The notes under the pieces were generated by a model. The model saw only the letters and a program-made list of their open reading frames with translations. It ran no database searches and had not been told where the DNA came from. From Candidatus Staskawiczbacteria bacterium (GTDB lineage: Bacteria > Patescibacteriota > Minisyncoccia > Minisyncoccales > Staskawiczbacteraceae), in contig CAIYRH010000008.1 in NCBI GenBank assembly GCA_903928565.1, forward strand, positions 1 through 39,972: DNA of 39,972 nucleotides. The letters are read 5' to 3'. The position numbers were made by a program, and so were the translations under genes. Of the stretch, positions 25,828 to 34,337 are shown in pieces. How positions within the stretch are numbered: position 1 is the first letter of the stretch; each line of letters begins with the position of its first letter.

Positions 25828-26394
25828 ATGGAAAATTTTAATTTAATTTTAACGGGAGTTGGCGGGCAGGGAATAATTACTTTACTTCAAGTAATTGATG
25901 AGGCCGCAGCGGTTGAGGGCTACGATGTAAAGTCTTCAGAACTTCATGGGTTGTCACAAAGGGGCGGAAGTGTCGAGGCGCACATTAGATTTGGTAAAAA
26001 AGTTTTTTCGCCAATGGTTTCTAATGGGCAAGCAGATTTAATTTTTGCGTTAGAAGCAATGGAGGGGTTGCGTGAATCGGCTAAAGCAGGCAAGCAAGCA
26101 AGACTTTTAGTTAATGAATATACGTTGCCTTTAGTGGGAGCGCCAACAAAAGAAGAAATAATTAAACAATTGAAAGCTGGAAAAAATGCTTTATATATGG
26201 TGCCAGCCTCGGCCGATTGCAAAGAAAAGTTACAAAATGATATTGTTTGCACGTTGTATATGGTGGGCTATGCGGTTGCAAAAAAATTAATGCCAATAAA
26301 AAAAGAATCGGCACTTCAGGCAATAAAGAATGTGATTCCACAAAAATATTTAGAACTTAATATTAAAGCTTTTGAGCTAGGGCATGATAAATAA
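25828..26394 (+). CDS. iorB: Indolepyruvate ferredoxin oxidoreductase beta subunit-like protein
   Basis: NLILTGVGGQGIITLLQVIDEAAAVEGYDVKSSELHGLSQRGGSVEAHIRFG. Confidence 0.93.
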   Translation: MENFNLILTGVGGQGIITLLQVIDEAAAVEGYDVKSSELHGLSQRGGSVEAHIRFGKKVFSPMVSNGQADLIFALEAMEGLRESAKAGKQARLLVNEYTLPLVGAPTKEEIIKQLKAGKNALYMVPASADCKEKLQNDIVCTLYMVGYAVAKKLMPIKKESALQAIKNVIPQKYLELNIKAFELGHDK

Positions 26395-27094
26395 AGTTGT
26401 TGTAGCAGCGGCCGGCAGGGGCACCCGAATGTTAGAATTGTCGGAAGATAAGCCTAAACATTTAATTGAAGTTAACGGTAAATCGTTTTTAACTTATATT
26501 TTAGATAATTTATTATTGGCTGGTTTTAAAGATATTACTTTGGTTGTTGGTTATCAGAGCAATTTAATAGAAGACTTTTTGAAAAATAATAAATACAACG
26601 TAAAAATAATAAACCAGTTTGAATGTTTTAATTTTGAAGAAAAAAATGGAACAGCCGTGCCGTTGATGTGCATTAAGGATATAGCCGAACAATTCTTATA
26701 TCTGGCGGGAGATAATTATTATTCAGTTGAAGACTTGAAAGCATTAAATACAGATGACAATTTTAGCTATGTTTCGGGAGTAGAAAATAGCCACCCGGAA
26801 AACTTTGGAGTATTGGTTTCCGAAGGAGAATATTTAAAAGAAATAGTTGAAAAGCCTAAGTTGCCCGTGGGCAACCTGGTTAACGCAAGTTTGTATAAAT
26901 TTACCCCAGAAATATTTGATAAATTGGCCCAAATAGAAAAATCACCAAGGGGAGAATACGAAATTACAGACGCTGTTTCATTATTAGCTAAAGAGAAAAA
27001 AGTTAAAGTAAATAAAATTACGGGCTTCTGGATGGATTTTGGCAAGCCCGAAGATATAAAAAAATTAGAAGATTTTTTGAATGGAATTAATTAA
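26384..27094 (+). CDS. NTP-transferase family sugar nucleotidyltransferase
   Basis: VVVAAAGRGTRMLELSEDKPKHLIEVNGKSFLTYILDNL, LAGDNYYS, MDFGKPEDIKKLE. Confidence 0.88.
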   Translation: MINKVVVAAAGRGTRMLELSEDKPKHLIEVNGKSFLTYILDNLLLAGFKDITLVVGYQSNLIEDFLKNNKYNVKIINQFECFNFEEKNGTAVPLMCIKDIAEQFLYLAGDNYYSVEDLKALNTDDNFSYVSGVENSHPENFGVLVSEGEYLKEIVEKPKLPVGNLVNASLYKFTPEIFDKLAQIEKSPRGEYEITDAVSLLAKEKKVKVNKITGFWMDFGKPEDIKKLEDFLNGIN

Positions 27095-27614
27095 AGAAGA
27101 CAAAAAAAATATTGGCAAGGTTGTTTCTGCTCTTAAAAACGGAGCAGTTTTGGTTTTGCCTACAGACACGGTTTATGGTTTAGTCTGTGATGCTAGTAAC
27201 AAAAAAGCGGTAGAAAAAATATTTAAAATTAAAAAACGCAGTAAATTAAAGCCATTGGGAATTTTTGTTAAAGACATAAAAAGCGCAAAGAAGTTAGTAG
27301 CAATAAATAAAGAAGCCGAAAATTATCTAAAAAATAATAAGGTCACAGTAATTTTAAAATATAAAAAGAAGACAATTGGGATTAGAATTCCAAAGTACAA
27401 ATTTTTAAATTTAATTTTAGATAAATTTAAAAAACCAATTACTCAAACTTCGGCAAACATTTCTGGCAAACCTGCAACCGTAAAAATTAAAAATATTTTA
27501 AGGCAGTTTAAGAATGCCAACATTTTAGTTGTAGATGCGGGGGATTTGCCAAAAAATAAACCATCGGCCATAATAGACTTATCGGCGGGGAAAATTAAAA
27601 CTTTACGAAAATGA
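27081..27614 (+). CDS. tsaC: L-threonylcarbamoyladenylate synthase (Sua5/YciO/YrdC family)
   Basis: LKNGAVLVLPTDTVYGLVCDASNKKAVEKIFKIKKRSKLKPLGIFV...ITQTSANISGKPA. Confidence 0.92.
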   Translation: MELIKEDKKNIGKVVSALKNGAVLVLPTDTVYGLVCDASNKKAVEKIFKIKKRSKLKPLGIFVKDIKSAKKLVAINKEAENYLKNNKVTVILKYKKKTIGIRIPKYKFLNLILDKFKKPITQTSANISGKPATVKIKNILRQFKNANILVVDAGDLPKNKPSAIIDLSAGKIKTLRK

Positions 27615-28855
27615 AATTAAAAAATAAAGACCCACAAATTGCTAAATTAATTGAATTGGAAACTTTTAGGCAAAAAACCTCGCTAGAGATGATTCCTTCG
27701 GAAAACCATTGTACGCCGGCGGTTCAGGAAGCTTTAGGCTCAATTTTAACCGACAAATATGCTGAAGGTTACCCAGGGAAAAGATATTATTCGGGGTTAA
27801 AATATTACGATATTTTGGAAAATTTGTGCATTGATAGGGCTAAAAAGCTGTTTAAGGTGCCACATGCTAATGTTCAACCATATTCGGGTTCACCGGCTAA
27901 CGCGGCCGTCCACCTGGCAGTTTGCGAGCCTGGTGACGTTACAATGGGTATGGCGCTTCCCATGGGAGGCCATTTAACGCATGGCTGGAAGGTAAATTTC
28001 TCGGCTAAATTTTTTAAGCCTGTGCAATATGGCGTTGATGAAAAAACAGGATTGCTTGATTACGAAGGTATGGAAAAATTAGCCAAAGAACACAAACCAA
28101 AATTAATATGGGTTGGTGCTACCGCTTATTCAAGAATTTTTGACTGGAAAAAGTTGGGAGAAATTGCCGATTCGGTGGGAGCTTATTTAGTTGCCGATAT
28201 TTCGCATATTTCGGGGTTGGTTGCAGGTGGTGCACATCCTAGCCCTGTGCCCTATGTACATATTATTTCTACAACAACACATAAAACGTTACGCGGGCCA
28301 AGGGGTGGCATGATAATGGTTACTCAAAAAGGCTTAGACAAAGACCCCGATTTGGCAAAAAAAATAGACAAGGCAATATTCCCGGGCTTTCAAGGGGGTC
28401 CGCATATGCATCAAATTGCGGCAATTGCGGTTTGTTTAAAAGAAGCCTCAACGCCAGATTTTAAAAAGTACGCTCATCAAATTGTAAAAAATGCTAAAGC
28501 TTTGGCAGAAGAATTAAAAAAATATGATTTTACAATTGTTTCGGGTGGAACAGATAATCATTTACTTCTTATTGATTTACGAAATAAAAATATTTCGGGA
28601 GCTGATGCGGCCACCAGGTTGGAAGATGCAGGGATTACTGTAAATAAAAATACCATACCCTATGATCCGGCTCCGCCCTTTAAACCTTCGGGGATAAGAA
28701 TAGGAACTCCGGCTGTAACAACGAGGGGCATGAAAGAAAAAGAAATGAAAAAAATTGCCGAATGGTATAACCGCGTAATTTCTGATGCAAAGACGGTAAA
28801 AAAAGTTTGCGAAGAAATTAAGAAGTTTTGTAAAAAATTTCCGCTACCGAAATAA
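27611..28855 (+). CDS. glyA: Serine hydroxymethyltransferase
   Basis: LEMIPSENHCTPAVQEALGSILTDKYAEGYPGKRYYSG...STTTHKTLRGPRGGMI (PLP lysine). Confidence 0.97.
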   Translation: MKLKNKDPQIAKLIELETFRQKTSLEMIPSENHCTPAVQEALGSILTDKYAEGYPGKRYYSGLKYYDILENLCIDRAKKLFKVPHANVQPYSGSPANAAVHLAVCEPGDVTMGMALPMGGHLTHGWKVNFSAKFFKPVQYGVDEKTGLLDYEGMEKLAKEHKPKLIWVGATAYSRIFDWKKLGEIADSVGAYLVADISHISGLVAGGAHPSPVPYVHIISTTTHKTLRGPRGGMIMVTQKGLDKDPDLAKKIDKAIFPGFQGGPHMHQIAAIAVCLKEASTPDFKKYAHQIVKNAKALAEELKKYDFTIVSGGTDNHLLLIDLRNKNISGADAATRLEDAGITVNKNTIPYDPAPPFKPSGIRIGTPAVTTRGMKEKEMKKIAEWYNRVISDAKTVKKVCEEIKKFCKKFPLPK

Positions 28856-28960
28856 TCGCTCGGCAACAAACTTTTTTCGGCAAGCAGGAACTCGCTTTGC
28901 CTCTATGGGCAAGTCGACCTGGGCTTTCAAAAAGTTTATTGCCTCGCTCAATTTTATATT

Positions 28961-29455
28961 ATGATGTCTGCGTTCAAAAACATAAATGGTTTTGCCGGCA
29001 AGTCAAAAGTTTTAGATACGTTTGCGGTTTTTTGTGCCATATATCTTTTGCCGTTAATGATTATTGGCTTGTTAATTTTTGGAGTGTTAAAACGCAATTT
29101 GGAAATGTTTTTTTACCCTTTGTTGGCAGGGCTTTTTTCGGCTTTTGTGGTAAGTAAAATAGTTTATATTTTTTATAAAGAAAAAAGACCAGCAAAGTTA
29201 AAAAATACAAACTTGCTAATTTCAATTCCAAAAAATCCATCTTTTCCTTCCCGCCACGCGTCGCTTGTGTTTGGGATGTCTTTTGCCCTGTTTTTTTATG
29301 GCCAATTTTTAGCAATAATTTTTTTAGTGTTGTCGTGTTTTGTGGGACTTGCCAGGGTTTTTTGTGGTGTGCATTGGTTGCGTGACATTTTGGGCGGAGT
29401 GGTGGCCGGACTTTTTTCTGCTATAATAATTTATTATTTATTAACCTATTTATAA
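28961..29455 (+). CDS. PAP2-family membrane phosphatase
   Basis: KEKRPAKLK, FPSRHASLVFG, ARVFCGVHWLRDILGG motifs; multi-TM. Confidence 0.9.
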   Translation: MMSAFKNINGFAGKSKVLDTFAVFCAIYLLPLMIIGLLIFGVLKRNLEMFFYPLLAGLFSAFVVSKIVYIFYKEKRPAKLKNTNLLISIPKNPSFPSRHASLVFGMSFALFFYGQFLAIIFLVLSCFVGLARVFCGVHWLRDILGGVVAGLFSAIIIYYLLTYL

Positions 29456-29457
29456 AT

Positions 29458-30204
29458 ATGAAAGTAGTATTTTTAGGAAATGGTGAAGCGTTTGACGAAA
29501 GGTATCCAAATCATGCGCATTTAGTGTTTTCGGAAAAAACAGTATTAATGTTAGATTGCGGAGATTCTGCTGTTAGGCAACTTTGGAAATATACAAAAGA
29601 CCATTCGTTAATTGACGCTTTATATATTACACATAGGCATTCAGACCATTTGTTTGGTGTGCCCGCGCTTTTAGGCAGGATGTTGGAAGAAGGCAGAAAA
29701 AAAGATTTAACAATAATTTGTACCGAGCAACTTAAAGCTGACATTGAAAGATTAACGGAGCACGCCTATTTTGGAATAAATAGTTATGGTTTTAATATTA
29801 ATTTTTTAATTGCCGAAGATAAAGGGCAAATTAATTTTAATGATTTTAAATTAACTTTTGCAAAAACGGGACACACGGCTTATTGCCTGGCAATTAGAAT
29901 TGACGACGGCAAAAGTATTGTTAGTTACAGTGGCGACGGCCCATTTGATGACGATACGGAAAGAATTTATAAAGACGCCGATATTTTAATGCATGAATGC
30001 TATATGTATGATGTACGCATTAACGGACATGTTGCCGCTGTAGATGTTTTTGAAATGGCAAAACGGCAAAATGTAAAATGCCTTGCCTTAGCGCATTTTA
30101 AACGTGCATTTAACGACGAAACAAGAGCGAAAGTAAAAGAAGCAATTCCCGCTACCGGATTAAAAGTAATTTTACCTCAGCCGTTAGAAGAATATAATAC
30201 ATAA
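29458..30204 (+). CDS. MBL-fold metallo-hydrolase (RNase Z-like)
   Basis: LMLDCGDSAV, YITHRHSDHLFGVPALL, GDGPFDDDTE, ALAHFK. Confidence 0.9.
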   Translation: MKVVFLGNGEAFDERYPNHAHLVFSEKTVLMLDCGDSAVRQLWKYTKDHSLIDALYITHRHSDHLFGVPALLGRMLEEGRKKDLTIICTEQLKADIERLTEHAYFGINSYGFNINFLIAEDKGQINFNDFKLTFAKTGHTAYCLAIRIDDGKSIVSYSGDGPFDDDTERIYKDADILMHECYMYDVRINGHVAAVDVFEMAKRQNVKCLALAHFKRAFNDETRAKVKEAIPATGLKVILPQPLEEYNT

Positions 30205-30205
30205 T

Positions 30206-30234
30206 AAAAACGCCCCATTGAAGGGGCGTTTTTT
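30206..30234. terminator. Intrinsic terminator, likely bidirectional
   Basis: AAAAACGCCCC-attgaa-GGGGCGTTTTTT. Confidence 0.9.
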
Positions 30235-30237
30235 ATG

Positions 30238-30321
30238 TGCCGAGGGAGGGACTTGAACCCTCAAGATCTTGCGATCGCGGGATTTTGAGTCCCGTGCGTT
30301 TGCCAATTTCGCCACCCCGGC
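30238..30321 (-). tRNA. tRNA-Leu (CAA)
   Basis: Minus strand GCCGGGG...CGGGA-CTCAAAA-TCCCG...GGGTTCAAGTCCC...CCTCGGCA: paired acceptor and anticodon stems, long variable arm, anticodon CAA, no encoded CCA. Confidence 0.92.
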
Positions 30322-30350
30322 TTATTTAAATACTTTTTATAAATTCTTTT

Positions 30351-30396
30351 TCCCGTGCGTTTGCCAATTTCCTGCCTGTCGGCAGGCAGGCGCCAC
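30351..30396 (-). pseudogene. Partial tRNA-Leu copy (5'-half/D-arm region) interrupted by a 20-nt palindrome
   Basis: tcccgtgcgtttgccaattt (30351-30370) and cgccac (30391-30396) match the intact tRNA. Between them lies CCTGCCTG-TCGG-CAGGCAGG (30371-30390). Confidence 0.8.
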
Positions 30397-30487
30397 AAGC
30401 ATGATTTAATCGATTCTATCATATTTTACAAGATTTTCAAGGATGTTTTTATTCGGATGGGCGCTTTTGTAGTGCGCTTTTCGGATG

Positions 30488-32221
30488 CTATTCCCACGAA
30501 GCGTCTATTACTTTCTCGGGAAATTTTTCAAGAATTTTTTTTAGATGACTGCATGAAGTCCTATGCAAAACAGTGGCCCTATTTTTTGCAATATAGGCTT
30601 TTATTTTGTCTCCTGGTTGCGGATTGCAACATTTCGCCAAATGAATTAGCATCCCTTTTTCGCCGGCTATGGAAACATGTTTGAGTCCTTGTTTTTTAAA
30701 CAATTCTTTTTGCTCTCTTTTTTTCTTAGAAGCTTCGGAAATTTCTGTAAGCTTTCTTCTTATGAAATTTGGTAATGGGAACTTAAAAGTATTTCCGTTT
30801 TGTTCGGTTAGTTTTTTTATATGAGACTTAGCCATAGACGTTTTAACAAAACGCAGCCAATCTTTTGAAGGTTTTTTATTTTTGTTTATAGCAATTTCAA
30901 CAACATCCCCATTTTTTAGAATATGATTAAGCGGAACAATTTTATTGTCTACTTTTGCTAATTCACAATGGTTTCCAATGTCAGAATGCACAGCATAGGC
31001 AAAATCAATTGGGGTTGAGTTCTTTGGTAAAACAATAACATCTCCTCTTGGCGTAAAGGCAAAAACTTTATTGGTAAAAAAATCTATTTTAAAAGATTTC
31101 CAAAAATCGGGAATGTCTTTTGGCCATTCAAAATTATTGCCTTCTTTATGAAGATTTATTTTTTCTTTATACGCCCAGTGAGCACAAACACCATATTCGG
31201 CTTCTTTTTGCATTTCTTCAGTTTTTATTTGGATTTCTGTTATTTTGCCTTCGTGTGAAAAAACAGTGGTGTGCAAAGAGCGGTAGCCATTTGGTTTTGG
31301 CTTGGCGATGTAATCGTTTATTTCTTCAGAAATAGGCTTAAAGTGTTTGTGAAGCACGCCTAAAATTTTATAACAACTTTCAATATCGGGGGTAATTATT
31401 CTGAGGGCAAGTAAATCGTATACTTTATCAAAATTCATTTCATGTTTTACTAACTTATGGTAAGTACTCCAATATGATTTTGCCCTGTAATTTATATCTA
31501 AAATTTTAACCCTTTCTTTTTTAAATATTTTTTTAAATAAGGGAATGAGTTTTTTTAAATATTTTTCTCTTTCTTCATATTGTTCGTCTATATTTTCTTT
31601 AAGCCATTTAAATCTATCGGGGAATAAATAAGAAAACGCCACATCTTCAAGGCTTCTTCTAATTTCAGACAAACCTAACCTTCGGCAAACCGGCACAAAA
31701 ATTTGTAATGTTTCTAAAGCAAATATTTTTTGTTTGTTTTCTGGTAAATAATTTAAGTAATTCAATTGGTCTAATCTTGAAACAAGGTTTACCAAAATTA
31801 CTCTTAAGTCTCCCGCCAAGGCTAAAAACATTTTTCTTAGGTTTTCAATTTTATCTCTTGCGAAGCTTCTTTTTTCTTTTACGCCAATATATAAAGAATA
31901 GCGAATTTTTTCTAGCCTAGAAATTCTTTCAACTAAGTGGCTTAATTCTTTGCCAAACTTTTTTTCAATTTCTTTTAACTGAATTGCTTGCGCCGAACTG
32001 GGAATGTCGTCTAGTATATCGTAAAGAAGCCCCAGAGCAATTGTGGTTGGGTCTAAATTCATGTCATCTAACATGTTTGCCACCCTTATTGCGCGAGCAA
32101 TATAGTTTTCGCCCGAAAGCCTAATTTTGTCTTTATAGGCATCAACAGTAAACTCAAAAACAGACTCAATCAACTTTGGGTCAGAACTTTTTTTTATTAT
32201 TTTTTGAATATCTTTTGGCAT
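30488..32221 (-). CDS. rel: RelA/SpoT-family (p)ppGpp synthetase with degenerate HD domain, no ACT domain
   Basis: YDLLALRIITPDIESCYKILGVLHKHFKPISEEINDYIAKPKPNGYRSLHTTVF...TEIQIKTEEMQKEAEYGVCAHWAYKE; TGS domain (VFAFTPRGDVIVLPKNSTPIDFAYAVHSDIG). Confidence 0.95.
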   Translation of the reverse strand: MPKDIQKIIKKSSDPKLIESVFEFTVDAYKDKIRLSGENYIARAIRVANMLDDMNLDPTTIALGLLYDILDDIPSSAQAIQLKEIEKKFGKELSHLVERISRLEKIRYSLYIGVKEKRSFARDKIENLRKMFLALAGDLRVILVNLVSRLDQLNYLNYLPENKQKIFALETLQIFVPVCRRLGLSEIRRSLEDVAFSYLFPDRFKWLKENIDEQYEEREKYLKKLIPLFKKIFKKERVKILDINYRAKSYWSTYHKLVKHEMNFDKVYDLLALRIITPDIESCYKILGVLHKHFKPISEEINDYIAKPKPNGYRSLHTTVFSHEGKITEIQIKTEEMQKEAEYGVCAHWAYKEKINLHKEGNNFEWPKDIPDFWKSFKIDFFTNKVFAFTPRGDVIVLPKNSTPIDFAYAVHSDIGNHCELAKVDNKIVPLNHILKNGDVVEIAINKNKKPSKDWLRFVKTSMAKSHIKKLTEQNGNTFKFPLPNFIRRKLTEISEASKKKREQKELFKKQGLKHVSIAGEKGMLIHLAKCCNPQPGDKIKAYIAKNRATVLHRTSCSHLKKILEKFPEKVIDASWE

Positions 32222-34285
32222 TTATCTCTCTTTAGAATAATCGCATTCTTTATTAGAGCATTTAACGGTTTTTTTATTTTTTTCAATAAGTATTGAATCG
32301 CATTTGGGGCACAACTCATCTATAGGTTTATCCCATAAGGCAAAATCACACTTTGGATAACTGTTGCAGCCATAAAATATTTTGCCCTTTTTTGTTTTTC
32401 TGGCAATCAATTTTCCTGTTTTGTCTCCCTTCGAGAGATCTCGCGAAGCGTGACACTTTGGGCAAATAATATTTAAATTATTTTTGTCACCCTCTACAGA
32501 TTCTGTGTGCTTGCATTCTGGGAATTTTGAGCAGGCATAGAATCTTCCAAATCTTCCAAGCCTTTCAATTAATGGCGCACCACATTTTGGGCAAATCTTA
32601 TCTGTTTCTTTAACTAAATCTTTTTTCTCTACTTCTTTGTACTTTTCAGCCAAATTTTTAGCAAAAGGAGTATAAAAGTCTTTGCAAGCCTTAACCCATG
32701 TATCTTTGCCCTCTGCAACTCCATCTAATTCTTGTTCCATTTTGGCGGTAAAATCAACATCGACTACTTCAGGAAAGTTTTCAACTAAAACATCATTAAC
32801 GATTATTCCCATTTCACTGGGCACAAATCTTTTTTGTTCATTCTCTGATACATAATTTCTGGCCTGTATAGTTGAAATTATTGGTGCATAAGTTGAAGGC
32901 CTTCCAATGCCATATTTTTCTAATGTTTTTACTAGGCTGGCTTCGGTGTATCTGGCGGACGGCTCGGTAAAATGCTGTATGGAATTTAACTTTGTAAGTT
33001 TTAAATTATCTTTTTCTTCTAAGTCTGGTAAAGTTGTCTCTTCAAATTTCGTTGAATAAACTTTTAGATAACCGTCAAATTTCAACGTTTGGCCATTCGC
33101 ACGGAAAGTATAATTTTGGGCTTTAATGTCGGCAGAAACCGAGTCAAAAACCGCTGGCGCCATTTGTGAGGCAATAAATCTTTGCCAAATTAAAGTGTAA
33201 AGTTTTAACTGGCGTGGGTCAATGTTTTTTAAGGACTCTGGCGTTTTGTCTGGGTAGGCTGGTCTAATGGCTTCGTGGGCTTCTTGGGCACCGCTACTCT
33301 TTGTTTTATATCTTACCGGTTGGCCTGCCCAATAGTTTTGGCCATATTGCTGGCTTATAAAGTTTTTTGCAGCGCCCAAAGAGTCTTCAGAAAGGTTTAA
33401 TGAGTCTGTGCGGTGATAAGTAATGTTTCCTTCTTCATAAAGGCGTTGCGCTAAAGACATAGTGGCCTTTGCTGAAAATTTAAATTTCTGCCATGCTGCT
33501 TGTTGCAATGTGCTGGTGGTAAATGGGGGAGAGGGGTTTTTTCTAGTTTCTTTTTTTTCAACAGAATTTACAATATATTCTGAATTATTTAAATCTTCCA
33601 AAATTTTATTTGCTTCTTCTGTATTTTTAATTTCCAGCTTGTCTAAAGCTTTGTCGTCTTTTTTTATTAAAAAGGCGGTGAATTCTTGGTTTTCTTTTTT
33701 AAGAAGAGCTTCTATGCCCCAATATTCTTGCGCAATAAATTTTTCTATTTCTCTTTCTCTTTCAACAATTAATCTAACCGCCACCGATTGCACTCGGCCT
33801 GCTGAAAGCCCTTTGGCAATTTTTTTCCACAAAAATGGAGAAATTTTATAACCCACTATTCTGTCTAAAATTCTTCTGGCTTGTTGGGCTTCAGCTAAAT
33901 TCATGTCAATGTGCCGTGGAGTTTTTAAAGCTTTTTCAATGGCAGATTTGGTAATTTCGTGGAAAACAATTCTTTGAGGGTTTTTAAGTTTTAGAGCTTC
34001 TTGCAAGTGCCAGGCAATAGATTCGCCCTCGCGGTCTTCGTCGGTGGCAAGTATGGTGTTGTCGGCTTTTGCAGACTCTTTTTTGAGTTCGGCTATGACC
34101 TTTTTAGCTTTTGTTGGTATTACATATTTAGGCTTAAAATCGTTTTCAACGTCTACGCCCAATTCTTTTTTGGGTAAATCTCGCACATGGCCAAAAGACG
34201 ACTTAATTACAAAGTCGCTACCCAAAAATTTCTGAATTGTTTTTGCTTTTGTAGGGCTTTCTACTATTACTAAACTCTTTGCCAT
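32222..34285 (-). CDS. topA: DNA topoisomerase I
   Basis: LVIVESPTKAKTIQKFLG, TDEDREGESIAWHL, GLSAGRVQSVAVRLIVEREREI, YHRTDSLNLS, C-terminal zinc ribbons (CPKCGAPLIERLGRFGRFYACSKFPECK). Confidence 0.97.
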   Translation of the reverse strand: MAKSLVIVESPTKAKTIQKFLGSDFVIKSSFGHVRDLPKKELGVDVENDFKPKYVIPTKAKKVIAELKKESAKADNTILATDEDREGESIAWHLQEALKLKNPQRIVFHEITKSAIEKALKTPRHIDMNLAEAQQARRILDRIVGYKISPFLWKKIAKGLSAGRVQSVAVRLIVEREREIEKFIAQEYWGIEALLKKENQEFTAFLIKKDDKALDKLEIKNTEEANKILEDLNNSEYIVNSVEKKETRKNPSPPFTTSTLQQAAWQKFKFSAKATMSLAQRLYEEGNITYHRTDSLNLSEDSLGAAKNFISQQYGQNYWAGQPVRYKTKSSGAQEAHEAIRPAYPDKTPESLKNIDPRQLKLYTLIWQRFIASQMAPAVFDSVSADIKAQNYTFRANGQTLKFDGYLKVYSTKFEETTLPDLEEKDNLKLTKLNSIQHFTEPSARYTEASLVKTLEKYGIGRPSTYAPIISTIQARNYVSENEQKRFVPSEMGIIVNDVLVENFPEVVDVDFTAKMEQELDGVAEGKDTWVKACKDFYTPFAKNLAEKYKEVEKKDLVKETDKICPKCGAPLIERLGRFGRFYACSKFPECKHTESVEGDKNNLNIICPKCHASRDLSKGDKTGKLIARKTKKGKIFYGCNSYPKCDFALWDKPIDELCPKCDSILIEKNKKTVKCSNKECDYSKER
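32427..32450. repeat. GC-rich palindromic insert in topA zinc-ribbon region
   Basis: CTTCGaGAGATCTCgCGAAG inverted repeat. The coding-strand core AGATCTCtCGAAGGGAGACA matches leuS AGATCTCcCGAAGGGAGACA at 19/20 positions. Confidence 0.7.
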
Positions 34286-34337
34286 TTGTTTTAAATTAAG
34301 TTGATATTAACTTATGATAACATAAAATAATAAATCT

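Noticed and set aside
30355-30684. 109-aa plus-strand ORF overlapping the tRNA fragment and the 3' end of rel
   Set aside because: Composed of tRNA-derived/palindromic sequence plus antisense rel; no coding support.
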